This document shows, one piece after another, positions 35,687 through 48,232 of a stretch of DNA of 64,000 nt. Under the pieces are notes generated by a model. The model saw only the letters and a list, made by a program, of their open reading frames with translations, searched no databases and had not been told where the DNA came from. The position numbers and the translations under genes are program-made. The stretch covers positions 124,001 through 188,000 of the forward strand of contig JAJEKV010000172.1 of assembly GCA_021234155.1 (NCBI GenBank). The letters are read 5' to 3'. Within the stretch, counting starts at the first letter, position 1, and each line of letters opens with the position of its first letter. Origin of the DNA: Isoetes taiwanensis (Eukaryota > Streptophyta > Lycopodiopsida > Isoetales > Isoetaceae).

Positions 35687-38600
35687 TCAATCAAGGAATA
35701 GTGGTGCCATTACTAATGTTATAGTAGCAAGCATTTTGATAAGTACATGTAGGGATGGTCCTGCTGTATCCTTGAAAGGATCACCCACTCTGCAGATTTA
35801 AACGTTGCCACGAATGAGATCAACAGAAATACAACATACAAGAAAAGTTGAAAGGTGCACTTACGTATCCCCAGTAATTGCTGCCTTATGAGCATCACTA
35901 CCCTTACCGCCAAGTGCACCACTTTCAATATATTTCTTGGCATTATCCCATGCACCCCCAGCCGTGTTCAGGAAAAGAGCCAGGAGAATCCCAGCAACAG
36001 TGGCAAACATAAGAAATGCAGCAACCACTTGAGCTCCAAGCAAGGGTTGATCTGTATACTGGCCCACAACTCTGAACACTACACCTGTAGTATTGAAGAG
36101 TCAGAAGTGGACAAAAGCTAAAACAATACATATAAGGTTGCATGAATACAGCATTACATGACATGATTCAACATTTGTAGTCCACATAGTCATTCTGAGA
36201 AAAAGGATATGCAATGCTTACCAACAAGTAGCGGAGAGACAACAGCCAGCGCACCAGGTTTTATCATTTCACGAAGGGCGGAAGATGCTACTATAGAAAC
36301 GCACCGTCCATAATCAGGTTTTTCTAAATAAGTCTGCCATGAGTACAAAACAAGATGGTTTGGTTCCCTTTCAAATAAACAGCAAGCATGTATGTTCTAT
36401 ATATATACCATAATGCCAGGTCGTTCAATAAACTGCCTGCGGACCTCATTTACTACTTCCTGTGCAGTTCTTCCAACAGCAGCACATGCCCATGCACTAA
36501 ACACATAAACGAGCATCGAACCAAGCAGTCCACCCACAAACACCTCTGGGATGGCAATATCAACCTGTTTCCCAAAGGTAGAAGAAATCTTAGCGTTTAT
36601 CTAGCAAAACAGAGATCTTAACTCTTCTTCATAATGACTTAAAAGGTCCTGCCGGGGTAATTATAAGAGAAATACAAATGTAAATTAATTCTTTAACTCG
36701 TCTCATGATTTATGGGACTAGGATGTTATGTCATTTCGTCTTCTCATTTTGCAGTCAATGGTCCACCCACATCATTCAAGAATTCGTCAGTCAATCCCTC
36801 TCCACTTAAGTAGCTTAAGTGTATCTGACTGTGCCATAATACTTAACTTGATGGGCATATCACCTTTCAACTGCTGAAGTATTATCAACTTAGGTTTTAA
36901 CAGTACGTATGCAAATCAAGAGCATTTAGCCATTCACCTTAGTAAAGTTTATTTGTGTCAAAGAGGACACTTCGTCCATGTATGCACTGAACAGAAGAAA
37001 TGATGCAAGCGCAGCAGACCCAATTGCAAAGCCCTTAGTTGTAGCTTTTGTTGTATTACCAACTGCATCCAAAACATCAGTGATATCCCTAACACTTTCT
37101 GGCTGCAAGTTGAAACAGAACACATCAGTTACACTCCCCAAGAAAAACGAAATTTGCTGCAAATTTTACATTTCCTATGTGTTCTCAAATATAAACCACT
37201 GAAGTTCCAAGAAATTAGGTTACCTTGCAAGCAAGACAATTGGAACAGTATATTGACAAGCCAATGTAGAAAGATGTTCCATGTTTGTATGTTCCGTTAT
37301 ATCATTACAACGAGTAAACCTCTAAAGCCTATAGTCCCGATATGTTGCCAAGCACTCAGGAAGTCAAGCAAAAGACATTAGGTTTCCTTATCAGCCATTT
37401 TATTAAATTTTTCACATTTACAGGGATTATTGTGCTGCTACTACTTTCCAACAAGAATTGATAGAATTAATGCAATGATTACTTATCAGAAGAACTTACC
37501 TGCTGCCCCATCTCAACAATTCCTCCTGCATTATCAGCAATAGGACCAAACATATCCATTGTCAAGATGTATCCTGCAGTGCTTAACATGCCCATGGTAG
37601 CAACAGCTGTGCCAAATAAACCTCCTGTGGGTGTTCCATCAATATCAACCAGACCAGAAGTTTTCCCGAGCCAAAATGCAGAAATGATAGCAATGCTTAT
37701 CACAAGAACTGGAAGGCCTGTTGATTCCATTCCCAAGCTAGCACCCGCTATTATATTTGTCCCATGGCCTGTGGTACTGGCAATAGCTATTGTTCTAACA
37801 GGTTCATATTTGTAATCCGTGTAGTATTGAGAAATCCAGACAAAAATGTATGCTGTAATGATCCCCACTAAACCACACAATGCAAAGTGAAACCATGCCA
37901 TAGGTGCTTGATCTGTATAGAGAAGCCACCTGGTAGACTGGCCAGAGAAGAAAAATTATAAGATTACGACATTGAAATGCCAATAGAACGACGTAAATTT
38001 CAGACAATGGAAACAATCTAAATTGAGTACGAAATAAACAAACAGCAACTTAGGTACAATGCCTATCCTTGTTTGAAGGCCCCAGAAAAAGGGCAGAAGT
38101 AACTTTACGGCTGTTGACTTACCCCACCAAAGGCGACAATGGCCAAGGCAACAGCCAGACTGTATCCCTTCTGTAATACAGCCATTGGATCTTCTATCTG
38201 CGATTTTGCCACACTTTTTATCGACAAAATCCCAATGGCAGATACAACCAGATCAAAGGAGTGTACAACCAGGGGGAAGAGAATGAAACCCGATGCATCT
38301 GTAAATGAATCCAAAAAAATTATCAGTGATGTAATTATATGGCATCTCTGAAGACAGCATTGCAAATAATGCCTCACCTTCTAACTTGCATTTCTTTACC
38401 ATTGAACCACCCAAAATCATGGCACTGATAATTTCTGCAGCTATGCTCTCAAATAAATCAGCACCACGTGCAGCACAATCACCCACATTGTCGCCAACCT
38501 TCCCATCAAAACAATAAACAATAAATGAGTCCGAATATATAAACCAAGCAGCAACAATTCCAACCATTCAAATATGATAATTACCAAGTCAGCAATAACG

Positions 38601-40082
38601 GCAGGATTCCTAGGATCATCTTCAGGGATGCCTTGCTCAACTTTTCCTACTAGATCAGCACCCACGTCTGCTGCCTTTGTGTAGATGCCGCCTCCCAGTT
38701 GAGCGAACAGGGCTACAAATGATGCTCCAAAACCATATCCAACAAGAAGAAGGGGTACTGCATGTCATTTCATGAGCATGAGTACATCCATCCTCATAGC
38801 CACGGAATAAAAAAGACTGTAAGCTTCGTTAGACTAACTACCATTGAAGAGCTTAACTTACATTCCGTCAATTTCAAGGCACCCGGTGCACCGACATTAA
38901 GATACACGTGAAAAGTGGCATATAAGATTGCAACACCCATTACAGTCATCCCCACAACTATGAGGGCAGAGAAACCTCCAGCACGTACTGCAATCTGCAT
39001 GCCATCTCATAGGCAATATAGTAATGAAATTAGAAAAACAATATGAACAACCACCCTGCCTCATATACCTACCTGTAGCGGTTCTCTTGCTGAACGACGA
39101 GCAGCACTGGACACCCTGACATTGGCACGCACTGAAACCCACATCCCAATATAGCCCGCTACGCCGGAACACAATGCTCCAAGGAGGAAAGAAAGAACAG
39201 TCAAGAACGCCAACGTTGACCTGTGCAGTCCAGCAACAGCAACTTCAGAACTTCAAATCACAAGACACCAGACATCAACTTCCAAACTTACTTTCCAAGT
39301 GCGGATTCATCTGGAAGAGTTGACCGCCGCAAATAGTAAATTCCAAGAATTATAAAAGCTAATACAACTGCCATTTTGGAAATAGTGCCATACTGTGTGC
39401 GAAAAAATCCCTCTGCACCATCACGAATGGCATCTGATATCTAAATGACACAAAAAAGGAATACAGCATCACAATTTCCCATGGGAAAAAGTGACAACAG
39501 TTAGCATGCCACATATCAAACATCAAAGTCTATTAGTTCTTGGAGTTGAAAAATTAAGATAGAAAGAATACCTCAGTCATTTCTGGAGGTCCTTCATCCT
39601 TTGCAAGAACCCATTGTGCAAGATAAGTTGCAAATAACATGCTAATCGCACATGTTGCGAATACAAAGACAATGATTGGTGAAGTTCGTGATCCAATATA
39701 AAATAGAATAGCCAATGTGGCCAATGCAAGCAGATAATAAACTCGCTTGTCCAGTTTAAATAGCATCCTTAAAATCTGTGGATGAATAGAGCGAGATCTT
39801 ACTATCAGATTAAAGGGATCTTTAACTCTACTTCAAAGGCAATGCTTTGTTCTGTCAATACATGGAAAAAGTAGTCTAGCATGCTAGGATGGACATTTCG
39901 AAGTTCAGAAATTATACAATTTTCAAGTAGTGTGACGCTGAGATATATGCTACATGAACTAAGATGAACCAACTCACCAAAGGTGTTGCTGACTTGCTTC
40001 GAAGCGAAGGAAACGTCTTTGATTTCTCTTGATAGGGTCCCATGATTGCCTCCTCCACATCTTTTCGTCCATCCTCTAACAT
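35687..40082 (-). CDS. AVP2: type II K+-independent H+-translocating pyrophosphatase
   Basis: The enzyme hydrolyses PPi in the cytosol and pumps protons into Golgi/endomembrane lumen. Coding exons (minus): 40082-39978, 39775-39572, 39440-39292, 39220-39073, 38994-38862, 38757-38585, 38498-38378, 38298-38123, 37937-37500, 37102-36938, 36564-36409, 36333-36222, 36084-35865, 35789-35687. All are GT/AG and sum to 2403 bp, i.e. 800 residues plus stop, close to the 802 of the Arabidopsis type II enzyme. The PPi/Mg site [11 protein letters not shown] is at residues 277-287, [17 protein letters not shown] spans an exon junction, and a late acidic motif [13 protein letters not shown] is in exon 13. 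[10 protein letters not shown] has Lys at about 568, where K+-dependent type I enzymes have Ala, which assigns type II. Most exons encode membrane helices. Start: Met of MLEDGRK; an in-frame Met 42 codons upstream (40208) is possible. No damage was seen. Confidence 0.95.
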
Positions 40083-40208
40083 TGTTGCAAATGATGAAGC
40101 AGATCTCCTAGAAACTAAAGGAGCAGCTCCTGGATCCCCCGCCAGGAGATCCGATGCGGAACTAGGTCGCTCAATTTTGATAGATTGATCTAGAAGAACA
40201 CGGCACAC

Positions 40209-40628
40209 AGAGTGTGTGCTGCGTTCTCCACAATTTCAAGTAGTAGCTGCTACCTTTGTAAAATTAACAACTCAAAATTACATTAAGGCCCACTCAACAG
40301 GATTATATCCTACATTGATCCGATGCCAAATTGGCAAACTGAATTTAGAAAAAATATAAATTCCAAGTTCACAATCCAGGCTTATGACTTCCTGCCACAA
40401 GGTAAAAAGGCAGCGAAGTGGTTCTACAACTCTGTCGTCCTCAAAAAGGTTTAACCTTTACCCCGTTTACAGGCAGCATTACCTGAACAACCAACGCCAT
40501 AGTCGAATGTAAATTAAAGCTCCATTTGGCAGAACAAAAACAATCAAGCAACTAGATCTATACCAGAAACAAGCAAGGCAAAAAAAGAAAAATTCAAAAA
40601 AAAAAACCTGGTCATCCGATGCAGTACA
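40209..40628 (-). other. 5' leader region of AVP2
   Basis: There is no coding sequence between the possible upstream Met at 40208 and the TATA-like box. This suits a 5' UTR, possibly with an intron. The start of transcription is not resolved. Confidence 0.4.
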
Positions 40629-40638
40629 CTATAAATAG
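40629..40638 (-). promoter_or_regulatory. TATA-like box for AVP2 (palindromic context)
   Basis: Plus strand CTATAAATAG, minus strand CTATTTATAG. On the minus strand it would place initiation near 40600, upstream of all AVP2 coding exons. On the plus strand it is a better TATA match and precedes an 88-codon frame (40656-40922) that has no recognisable domain. Confidence 0.4.
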
Positions 40639-41148
40639 AGCTGGATCCGAATAAGATGCGTTCGAAATCTGGCACAAGGATCAAAAGCTCGGGAAAAATT
40701 GGAGCAACGAAAGATTTATTCCGGAGAGGAAGAAGGAGACCGAATGGGATGCTTGTTCAACGCCCAAGCCTTCTTGAGCTTGGTTTGGAAGCGCCGCTGG
40801 CGGCGGAAAAAAAAAAGGTACAAACTTGTGGCGGCGACGCTAGCGGCGTTAGGTTGAGGGCGTATGCATACAAGTCAATTCTTTATGTGGAGAATATAAA
40901 CATGTTAATGGTTTTTGTTTAGTTGTGACACACACTATATTGTCAGTTCCTTATGGAGAATAAACATTATGGTCTTTGATTAGTGGTGAGACACGCTATA
41001 TTGGTGACCTACATGTTAGATCTAAAATGTCTTCTTTATGGTGGACCTACATGTTTCCTGATCTACATGTTTCTTCCATCAAGTCGGTGTATTGTTATAG
41101 CTTTTGAAACCTGCTAATTCTTTCTTTGACTCTTTTGCCCTCCGCCTT
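40639..41148. other. upstream flank of AVP2
   Basis: This is sequence with short direct phrases ('gttagatctaaaatg', 'gacctacatgtt' doubled near 41010-41060). The plus-strand open frame at 40656-40922 is rejected as a gene. The tandem repeat array begins at the right edge. Confidence 0.4.
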
Positions 41149-43200
41149 GACTTTGCCTTTCATCCCAAAGTTGTTCTCTAACTTATCTTCATCGTAATCC
41201 TTTTAGTACCCACATTCTTGAAACGCTCATAAAAAGTAAGTGTAACAATGTCCTATATCCATCATAAAAAGTGAGTTGCACCCTCAAGCGAGGTGCCCTA
41301 ATCTATCTTGCCATTGTTTTTTATATTGTTTTTCATATTGAAGGATGTCATTCTATTCATCAGAACATTATGAGTACATTCTACATCACTACATGGAAGC
41401 CAATCCACTACCTAGGCGTGATATGTTAGGAGCTGCTTTGCATGTGATTATCAAGTACATATGGCAGGTTTACGGTCTCTACCACAGGCGTGATATGCTA
41501 GGAGCTGCTTTGCATGTGATTATCAAGTACACATGGCAGGTTTAAGAGACTTTGCCTTTCATCCCAAAGTTGTTCTCTAACTTATCTTCATCATAGGGTA
41601 TGGTCGCCATGTTTCGCGCACTTAAAGAGGCAAACTAAAAAATGGAGGCATGGTCAAAGTCAAAATTGGTTAAAAATATACTTTTTGGATACCTAATGTG
41701 TTTATGTTTCCAATAAAAAAAAAAAAAATCACCGATTCCGACATATATACAAAAGTTAGAGTAGGCTAAGAGGAGGGGTCTAATGGCCCCTCCCAGGAGG
41801 CGTCCCCTTCCTAGCACGCTAGGGATTTCCATCCACTTCTTGGAGGTTTTTCAAGAGATTTAAGAGGCAAACGTGGGAGATATCTACATCATTAGAAAGC
41901 CCTTTCAAATAGCTTTCAAATGCACGCGTCCATATGCCAAACAGATGTGAAAAAAACGTTATGACACTTTTTAGTGAGGACCCATAAATAGTGGGGGATG
42001 GGCCCATAAACCGTGGTGGATGGGCCCTCAAGTATCATAACATCAAATCTTAGCCCTTGATCTTTTATTTTAACTACCTAAACATATGTTCAAAGGGAGG
42101 GGTGGGATGATAATGTATATGCGCGAAGGAAGGCGACCATACCCTAATCCTTTTAGTACCCACATTCTTGAAACGCTCATAAAAAGTAAGCGTAACAATG
42201 TCCTATATCCATCATAAAAAGTGAGTTGCACCCTCAAGCGAGGTGCCCTAATCCATCTTGCCATTGTTTTTTATATTGTTTTTCATATTGAAGGATGGCA
42301 TTCTATTCATCATAACATTATGAGATCTTCTCATAACCCTTTTAGTACCCACATTCTTGAAACGCTCATAAAAAGTAAGCGTAACAATGTCCTATATCCA
42401 TCATAAAAAGTGAGTTGCACCCTCAAGCGAGGTGCCCTAATCCATCTTGCCATTGTTTTTTATATTGTTTTTCATATTGAAGGATGTCATTCTATTCATC
42501 AGAACATTATGAGTACATTCTACATCACTACATGGAAGCCAATCCACTACCTAGGCGCGATATGTTAGGAGCTTCTTTGCATGTGATTATCAAGTACATC
42601 TGGCAGGTTCAAGGTCTCTACCACAGGCGCGATATGTTAGGAGCTGCTTTGCATGTGATTATCAAGTACATATGGCAGGTTTAAGAGACTTTGCCTTTCA
42701 TCCCAAAGTTGTTCTCTAACTTATCTTCATCATAATCCTTTTAGTACCCACATTCTTGAAACGCTCATAAAAAGTAAGCGTAACAATGTCCTATATCCAT
42801 CATAAAAAGTGAGTTGCACCCTCAAGCGAGGTGCCCTAATCCATCTTGCCATTGTTTTTTATATTGTTTTTCATATTGAAGGATGTCATTCTATTCATCA
42901 GAACATTATGAGTACATTCTACATCACACATGGAAGCCAATCCACTACCCATCACACATGGAAGCCAATCCACTACCTAGGCGCGATATGTTAGGAGTCG
43001 CTTTTACTTGTGATTATCAAGTACATATGGTGTTAGGAGAGCTTTTACTTGTGATTATCAAGTACATATGGTGTTAGGAGCTGCTTTACTTGTGATTATC
43101 AAGTACATATGGTAGGTTTAAGGTCTCCATTACAGGCGCGATATGCTAGGGGCTACTTTGCATGTGATTATCAAGTACATGTGGCAGGTTTAGGATCTCC
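41149..43200. repeat. about 400-bp tandem repeat array, four units, irregular
   Basis: Units begin with 'actttgcctttcatccc' or 'atccttttagtaccc'. They continue through 'gaaacgctcataaaaag', 'aggtgccctaat' and 'ggatgtcattctattcatc', and end in one or two copies of a ~75-bp subunit ('gatatgttaggagctgc..gattatcaagtac..ggcaggtttaag'). Starts lie near 41149, 41549 (broken by the MITE), 42330 and 42735, with a short unit at 42148-42330. The last unit has extra partial subunits up to about 43200. Open frames of 61-70 codons recur in each unit but show no family feature. Confidence 0.85.
41596..42144. mobile_element. 549-bp MITE with TA target duplication
   Basis: Ends are GGGTATGGTCGCC and GGCGACCATACCC, extended by TTCGCGCA/TGCGCGAA. 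TA flanks both sides (41594-41595, 42145-42146). Sister repeat units (e.g. near 42730) show the uninterrupted site 'cttcatcataatcc', proving the insertion and the 2-bp duplication. No coding capacity. The TA duplication points to a Tc1/mariner-related origin, with termini unlike Stowaway. Confidence 0.85.
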
Positions 43201-43209
43201 ACCACAGGA

Positions 43210-43375
43210 TTAGTTAGTCGTACTTAAACCCCTGACCTTGGGGCAATAGATTTGTAAAATCCCCATTACTAGATCGATATTAGCCAGATTGAACTTGTGA
43301 CCTCGGGTGTGGCAGTTTAAGGTCTTGCCACTAGACCATGCACTGAAGGGCTATCTTGCCATTGAATTTCAAAGT
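43210..43375 (-). repeat. Au-like SINE, tRNA-derived head
   Basis: On the minus strand, TGGTCTAGTGGCAAGACC (A box) is followed by CCACACCCGAGGTCACAAG and GTTCAATCTGG (B box). This layout is that of plant Au SINE heads. The body continues leftward into the tandem repeat end. A functional tRNA is unlikely because the acceptor stem does not pair. Confidence 0.6.
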
Positions 43376-44147
<772 letters not shown>

Positions 44148-44399
44148 GAGGCCTCGAAGGCCTATTAGACGACAATTTTAAATGTCATAAAATAATAGAT
44201 GAGTCCCTCGAGTCCTCATCTAGCTCATCACTCACTCAAACCGCATTATCATCAACATTATGATTATGCATACAAACTTCTCTATACCGTAAAAAGCTCA
44301 ATCAAATACTTCCCTAATACATCCCCATTTAGGGTGAAAAGGGTTGGCAGATCTTCATAATATATTCCAAACTTATCACGTATTGTATGCCGTAGATCA

Positions 44400-45640
44400 A
44401 AGCAATGCATGGTCCTCATCCTCTACTTTATCTTCCCCACATATTTTACAATATCTTTGATCTCTAGGAATAATAACCCAATTATACACCTAAATGATGT
44501 GAACTAAAGTCTAACTCAAATAACATGTCTTTTTTGGATAGAAATATGTTCCCTCAGATGCCCTGCCATTTCCAACGTGGGGTTAATATTCTGCTTACAA
44601 AATCATTTTGGTCTTGGGCTGCGACCACATCTTCTTATCTACCTTCCTGGATTATCCATTGTCTTAAATCAGATTTTACTAAGACCACTTCATCCCATTG
44701 TATATCCCATTTATTGAGCCATTTCTTGACATCTTAAAACAAACCATTCTCCTTGCTGGCTAACAAAGCCCTGCGTGTAATTCTAGTGTCATCCATGAGT
44801 AACACCTTCTTAAAATACGTAATGCATCTAAGGATCACTTCCCCTTCCAAAGGCATGAGACCATATTCTGCTAACATCATAGAGTAGGGTGTTTGGGCTT
44901 TGTCTCCTAATTCCAGTCTCAAAAAAATTTTAAGACCTGCTCAATATCATCCTATAAGCATTGTGGAAAACTTGGTCTCTAAATTTCACATCCATATACG
45001 ACTACACTTTGCACAAGTGACTAAAAGAGCCTCACCTTAAGATTCCATGATCAAAGGTGTGTTCTCTACACATGCTCTGCAATGCATATAAAGCCCTTTG
45101 TCCACCATCAATTCGTTGTGTGATGCATGCATTTCATCTATGATTCCTGCTAAATACAAGGCCCAAATATTTGTATGAATCACACATACTTACCACACTC
45201 CCTATATCTAAAGATGGATTCTTGTTTAAGCGCTCCCTACCATATGATGCTCACTTTTCAAGGTTCACCCGCATACCTGTTTGATCACAAAAATCAGCCA
45301 ACCCTTCCAAGTGTCTTTGCATATGATCCTTAGAGCTGCAAAATGACTACATCGTGCCAAGATATATTAGCAAATGGAATCACATATCCATGTATTTCCA
45401 TTTCTCCGGCAATTTTTAAGCAACCAATCTCTAGACCATCAATAAAAAGTCCAAACAATGTGGGGATAGCGGACATCCCTGCTTGACCCCAAGATTACTT
45501 TCAACATGGCCCCGATATCCAATGCAAATGGATAATTGCACAAGCACTTTCTCATACTTTTAACTCTGATCAGATTCTCTAAGTTCCTTGGGCACCTTCA
45601 ACTTATCCAACCTTTTCCCACCTTATCAAATGCTTTCTTT
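44400..45640 (-). pseudogene. second non-L1 LINE ORF2 relic
   Basis: The minus strand near 45620 reads AFDKVGK and later, at about 45490-45440, GVKQGCPLSP. A one-base frame break follows before the expected 'TLFGLFIDGLE' continuation. LKDHMQRHLEGLADFCDQTG follows at about 45335-45275. Near 44460-44400 there is a C-terminal Cys cluster (YCKICGEDKVEDEDHALL). Motif order matches the LINE at 21.7-23.8 kb. The YADD box is not intact. This copy is older and more broken. Confidence 0.7.
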
Positions 45641-47359
45641 TAGAGAATCTAGAAGACTGGGTTAAGAAGTTTGGAAGGCACTTGTTTGACGATTGGAAGT
45701 TAGAGTTTGGAAGACTCCATGGTGTATGGTTCCAGGCCCTAGCCATTTTTCCCCATCTCCACATCTATATTCCCCTCTATCCACTCTTGCATCTTTTGTC
45801 TAGCCATTCTTCCTTTTCCATATCCATTTTTCATTCCTTGCTCCTATGGTGTCCACCTTTTAAACTATTGTCTAGCCCCTTCCTTTATTTTACCCATACA
45901 TAGGTTATTTAGACCCACGCCCCAAGGCCTCCCAAGTTATCATGCTATTTGCTCCATCTTTTGTCACAAGTGCCTTTATTTCTCATACTTTTTTCCATTC
46001 CATTATCATGTTCTCCATATGGCTTTTGTTTTTACCCTCTCTTCCTTTGCCAAGATCCCAAATACTTATATGGCTTCACCAAAGGTTGGCTTATCTCCAT
46101 AACTCGAGGCCATGCTTATAAGTGGACACATGATTTGATCCCATGCTCATGATCCAAAGGTTTCCAGGAATCTCAACGCACTCAAAGTTTTTCAATGGTA
46201 TATAGCCTTGCACTGGCTTTTGAAACATTTGAAACCATGGATTATATGACAAAATACGCAATATACTTGAGAAAATACGAAAACCATATCGTGCTGAATC
46301 TCAAAAATACTGCCCACGAACCCAAAAAATGGGAAGTAAGCTCGAATATGCTGGAATCAAAGCCATTGACCCTGTATCTCTGCTATTTTTAATTTCTCGC
46401 TCCTCCTAGACTTAATGACCCTTAAATCAAGCTCTAAGATGCCTGGAACCATCTAATTAAAAAAGACATAGTGGAGACAAGATCATAGATAATTTTTTGA
46501 AGGCCAAACGCTTTCTTGGAGTATCATTTGCATGTTGAACATGATCTAAGTTTAATTCCTTACCATTGGTGCTTTTCTCATTTCAAATCTATTACCTGAG
46601 GTTGCAAAATATCTTCTTATATATCCTTTAATGATTTTTAGATGTGTTTATGACTTGAAAGGCATACTCATAGTTCTATTGTGACCTTTTGACTTGATTT
46701 CAGTAAAAATTCCTACCAAGTTTGGTTCTAAACTTGATTGATACAATCTACAAGCTTTTTACCACTCAAATACTTTACCAGTATATGTTTCTGTATTCAA
46801 ATTCCAAATGTAACAGTTTTCTTATAGCAATTAATAGCACCTATATTTTCAAAAAAGACCCCTCCAAGCTCGACTGTTCTTGATTGTGATTTTGCAAATC
46901 AGTGCATCTATTGGTTGTAGAACTTTCTAAAAAAAACCATTTGCAACTCAAAATCTTCATTTGTGATCACTGTTTTACAGTTTGACTTTCACTGACCAAA
47001 TTTTGACTCAGCTTTGTATCTCACAGATATGAGCTCTGACTTGGCCAAGTTTTCATTACAGCATTCTACAAAGTTTTCTTTACCAGTATAAACAATCACA
47101 CCCCAAAAAACAATCCATATATGTAAGTCATATCGATTTGAGCACTGCTACCATTTTCTAGAAATGGAAAAGGTATGACTACTGTTCTTTAAGCTATTTC
47201 AATGGACTTTTCTATTAAAGATGGTCATTTTAAGTGATCTGGAGGTCCTCCCCAACTTTTGCATAGTTTCAGGTTGGCTTCTTCTGTTTGACTCTTAATG
47301 CCAGGCTGAGGGTCAACATCTTGGAGGTCCTACAGAGATCTTCCTGGATCTCGAGAACT
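45641..47359. other. no supported gene
   Basis: Short open frames (45682, 45949, 46195) are without domains. The right part (about 46400-47350) lies just upstream of a gag start and may be the 5' leader or LTR of the Ty3/gypsy relic, but no LTR border or primer site could be fixed. Confidence 0.35.
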
Positions 47360-47743
47360 CATGGCTCCTAAGCAGAAGTTTCCAGTAGAACAAGAACCAT
47401 AAGAGGATTTGGAAGCCTCAGAACACTGCAAGAGGCCTTTGCCAAGTTTTTCAGCTAGTTTGCTTCAAAGCATGCCATATCAATTTGAGCTAAGTGTTCC
47501 TATTCCTCTGCCTACTTTTGACTCCAGCATGAATGCTAATACATTTTTGAGGACCTTTGAAGATTACATGGATTATGGCTTTAAGAATGGGTGCAAACAT
47601 TCAGAATTTGAGAAATATTACAAGGAGGAATGTGTGGCTAATTTATGAGAAGTTGATGGGAACCACCTCATGCGATGAGCTTGTCAAAAAGTTTTTGGAT
47701 AAATTTGGTAAATGAGCTGCACCTCAAGGCCTTTGTCAATGAA
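47360..47743 (+). pseudogene. retrotransposon gag, N-terminal part
   Basis: Starts MAPKQKFPVEQEP, then a stop, and continues with PLPTFDSSMNANTFLRTFED. This parallels the LEVFLNSFDDYF start of the gag at 59.7 kb. It breaks off where the long-TIR MITE begins. Confidence 0.6.
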
Positions 47744-48232
47744 TTTTTTTTAGTATAACAACCAACATATAACTACCATTAACATTAATTAACACAACCA
47801 TTGGGTCCAACACATTTAAATTAAAATCCCCCTTAAACCCCCTTTGGTTTGGGTGCATATTCACACGGGGGGTGACTCCGGGCAACGAGAGCTGTTGGAT
47901 AGGCATCATATTCATCCCTTATTCCGTAATCTACACCGTACGTAAAGTTCCTCGTTTGTGGGGTATGCAAGTACAACATTTGCTATATTGTATAACAAGA
48001 TTTGCAAAATACTATAAGATTTCAAGCAAAATAATATATGGTGTTGATTTTGTACGTGCAAAATATAATTATAAGGGCTCTCATCCCCCTCGTCACCCCG
48101 TGTGAATATGCACCCAAACCAAAGGGGCTTTAAGGGGATTTTAATTTAAATGTGTTGGACCCAATGGTTGTGTTATGGTAGTTATGTGTTGGTTGTCATA
48201 CTAAAAAAACATTTGGGCCCTTCGGGCCCTAA
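47744..48232. mobile_element. long-TIR (foldback) MITE, copy A
   Basis: Arms of about 130 bp (47744-47878 and 48090-48232) are inverted copies. Shared blocks are 'ttaaattaaaatcccc', 'ccaaaccaaaggggg'-type and 'gtgaatatgcaccc'. The right end finishes GGGCCCTTCGGGCCCTAA. The left end has lost its outer ~22 bp. The ~210-bp loop resembles that of copy B. No coding capacity was seen. Confidence 0.8.

Noticed and set aside
35719-39766. Separate short membrane-protein genes on the minus strand
   Set aside because: They are exons of one spliced H+-pyrophosphatase read on into introns.
40656-40922. Plus-strand 88-codon gene downstream of a TATAAATA box
   Set aside because: No domain and no conserved wording; it lies in the upstream region of the minus-strand AVP2 gene.
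41345-43077. Recurring 61-70 codon frames as a small gene family
   Set aside because: They recur only because the ~400-bp unit is tandemly repeated; frames break in some units and no family feature is visible.
41149-43200. CRISPR-like array
   Set aside because: Units are about 400 and 75 bp without unique spacers of constant length, and the DNA is from a plant nucleus.
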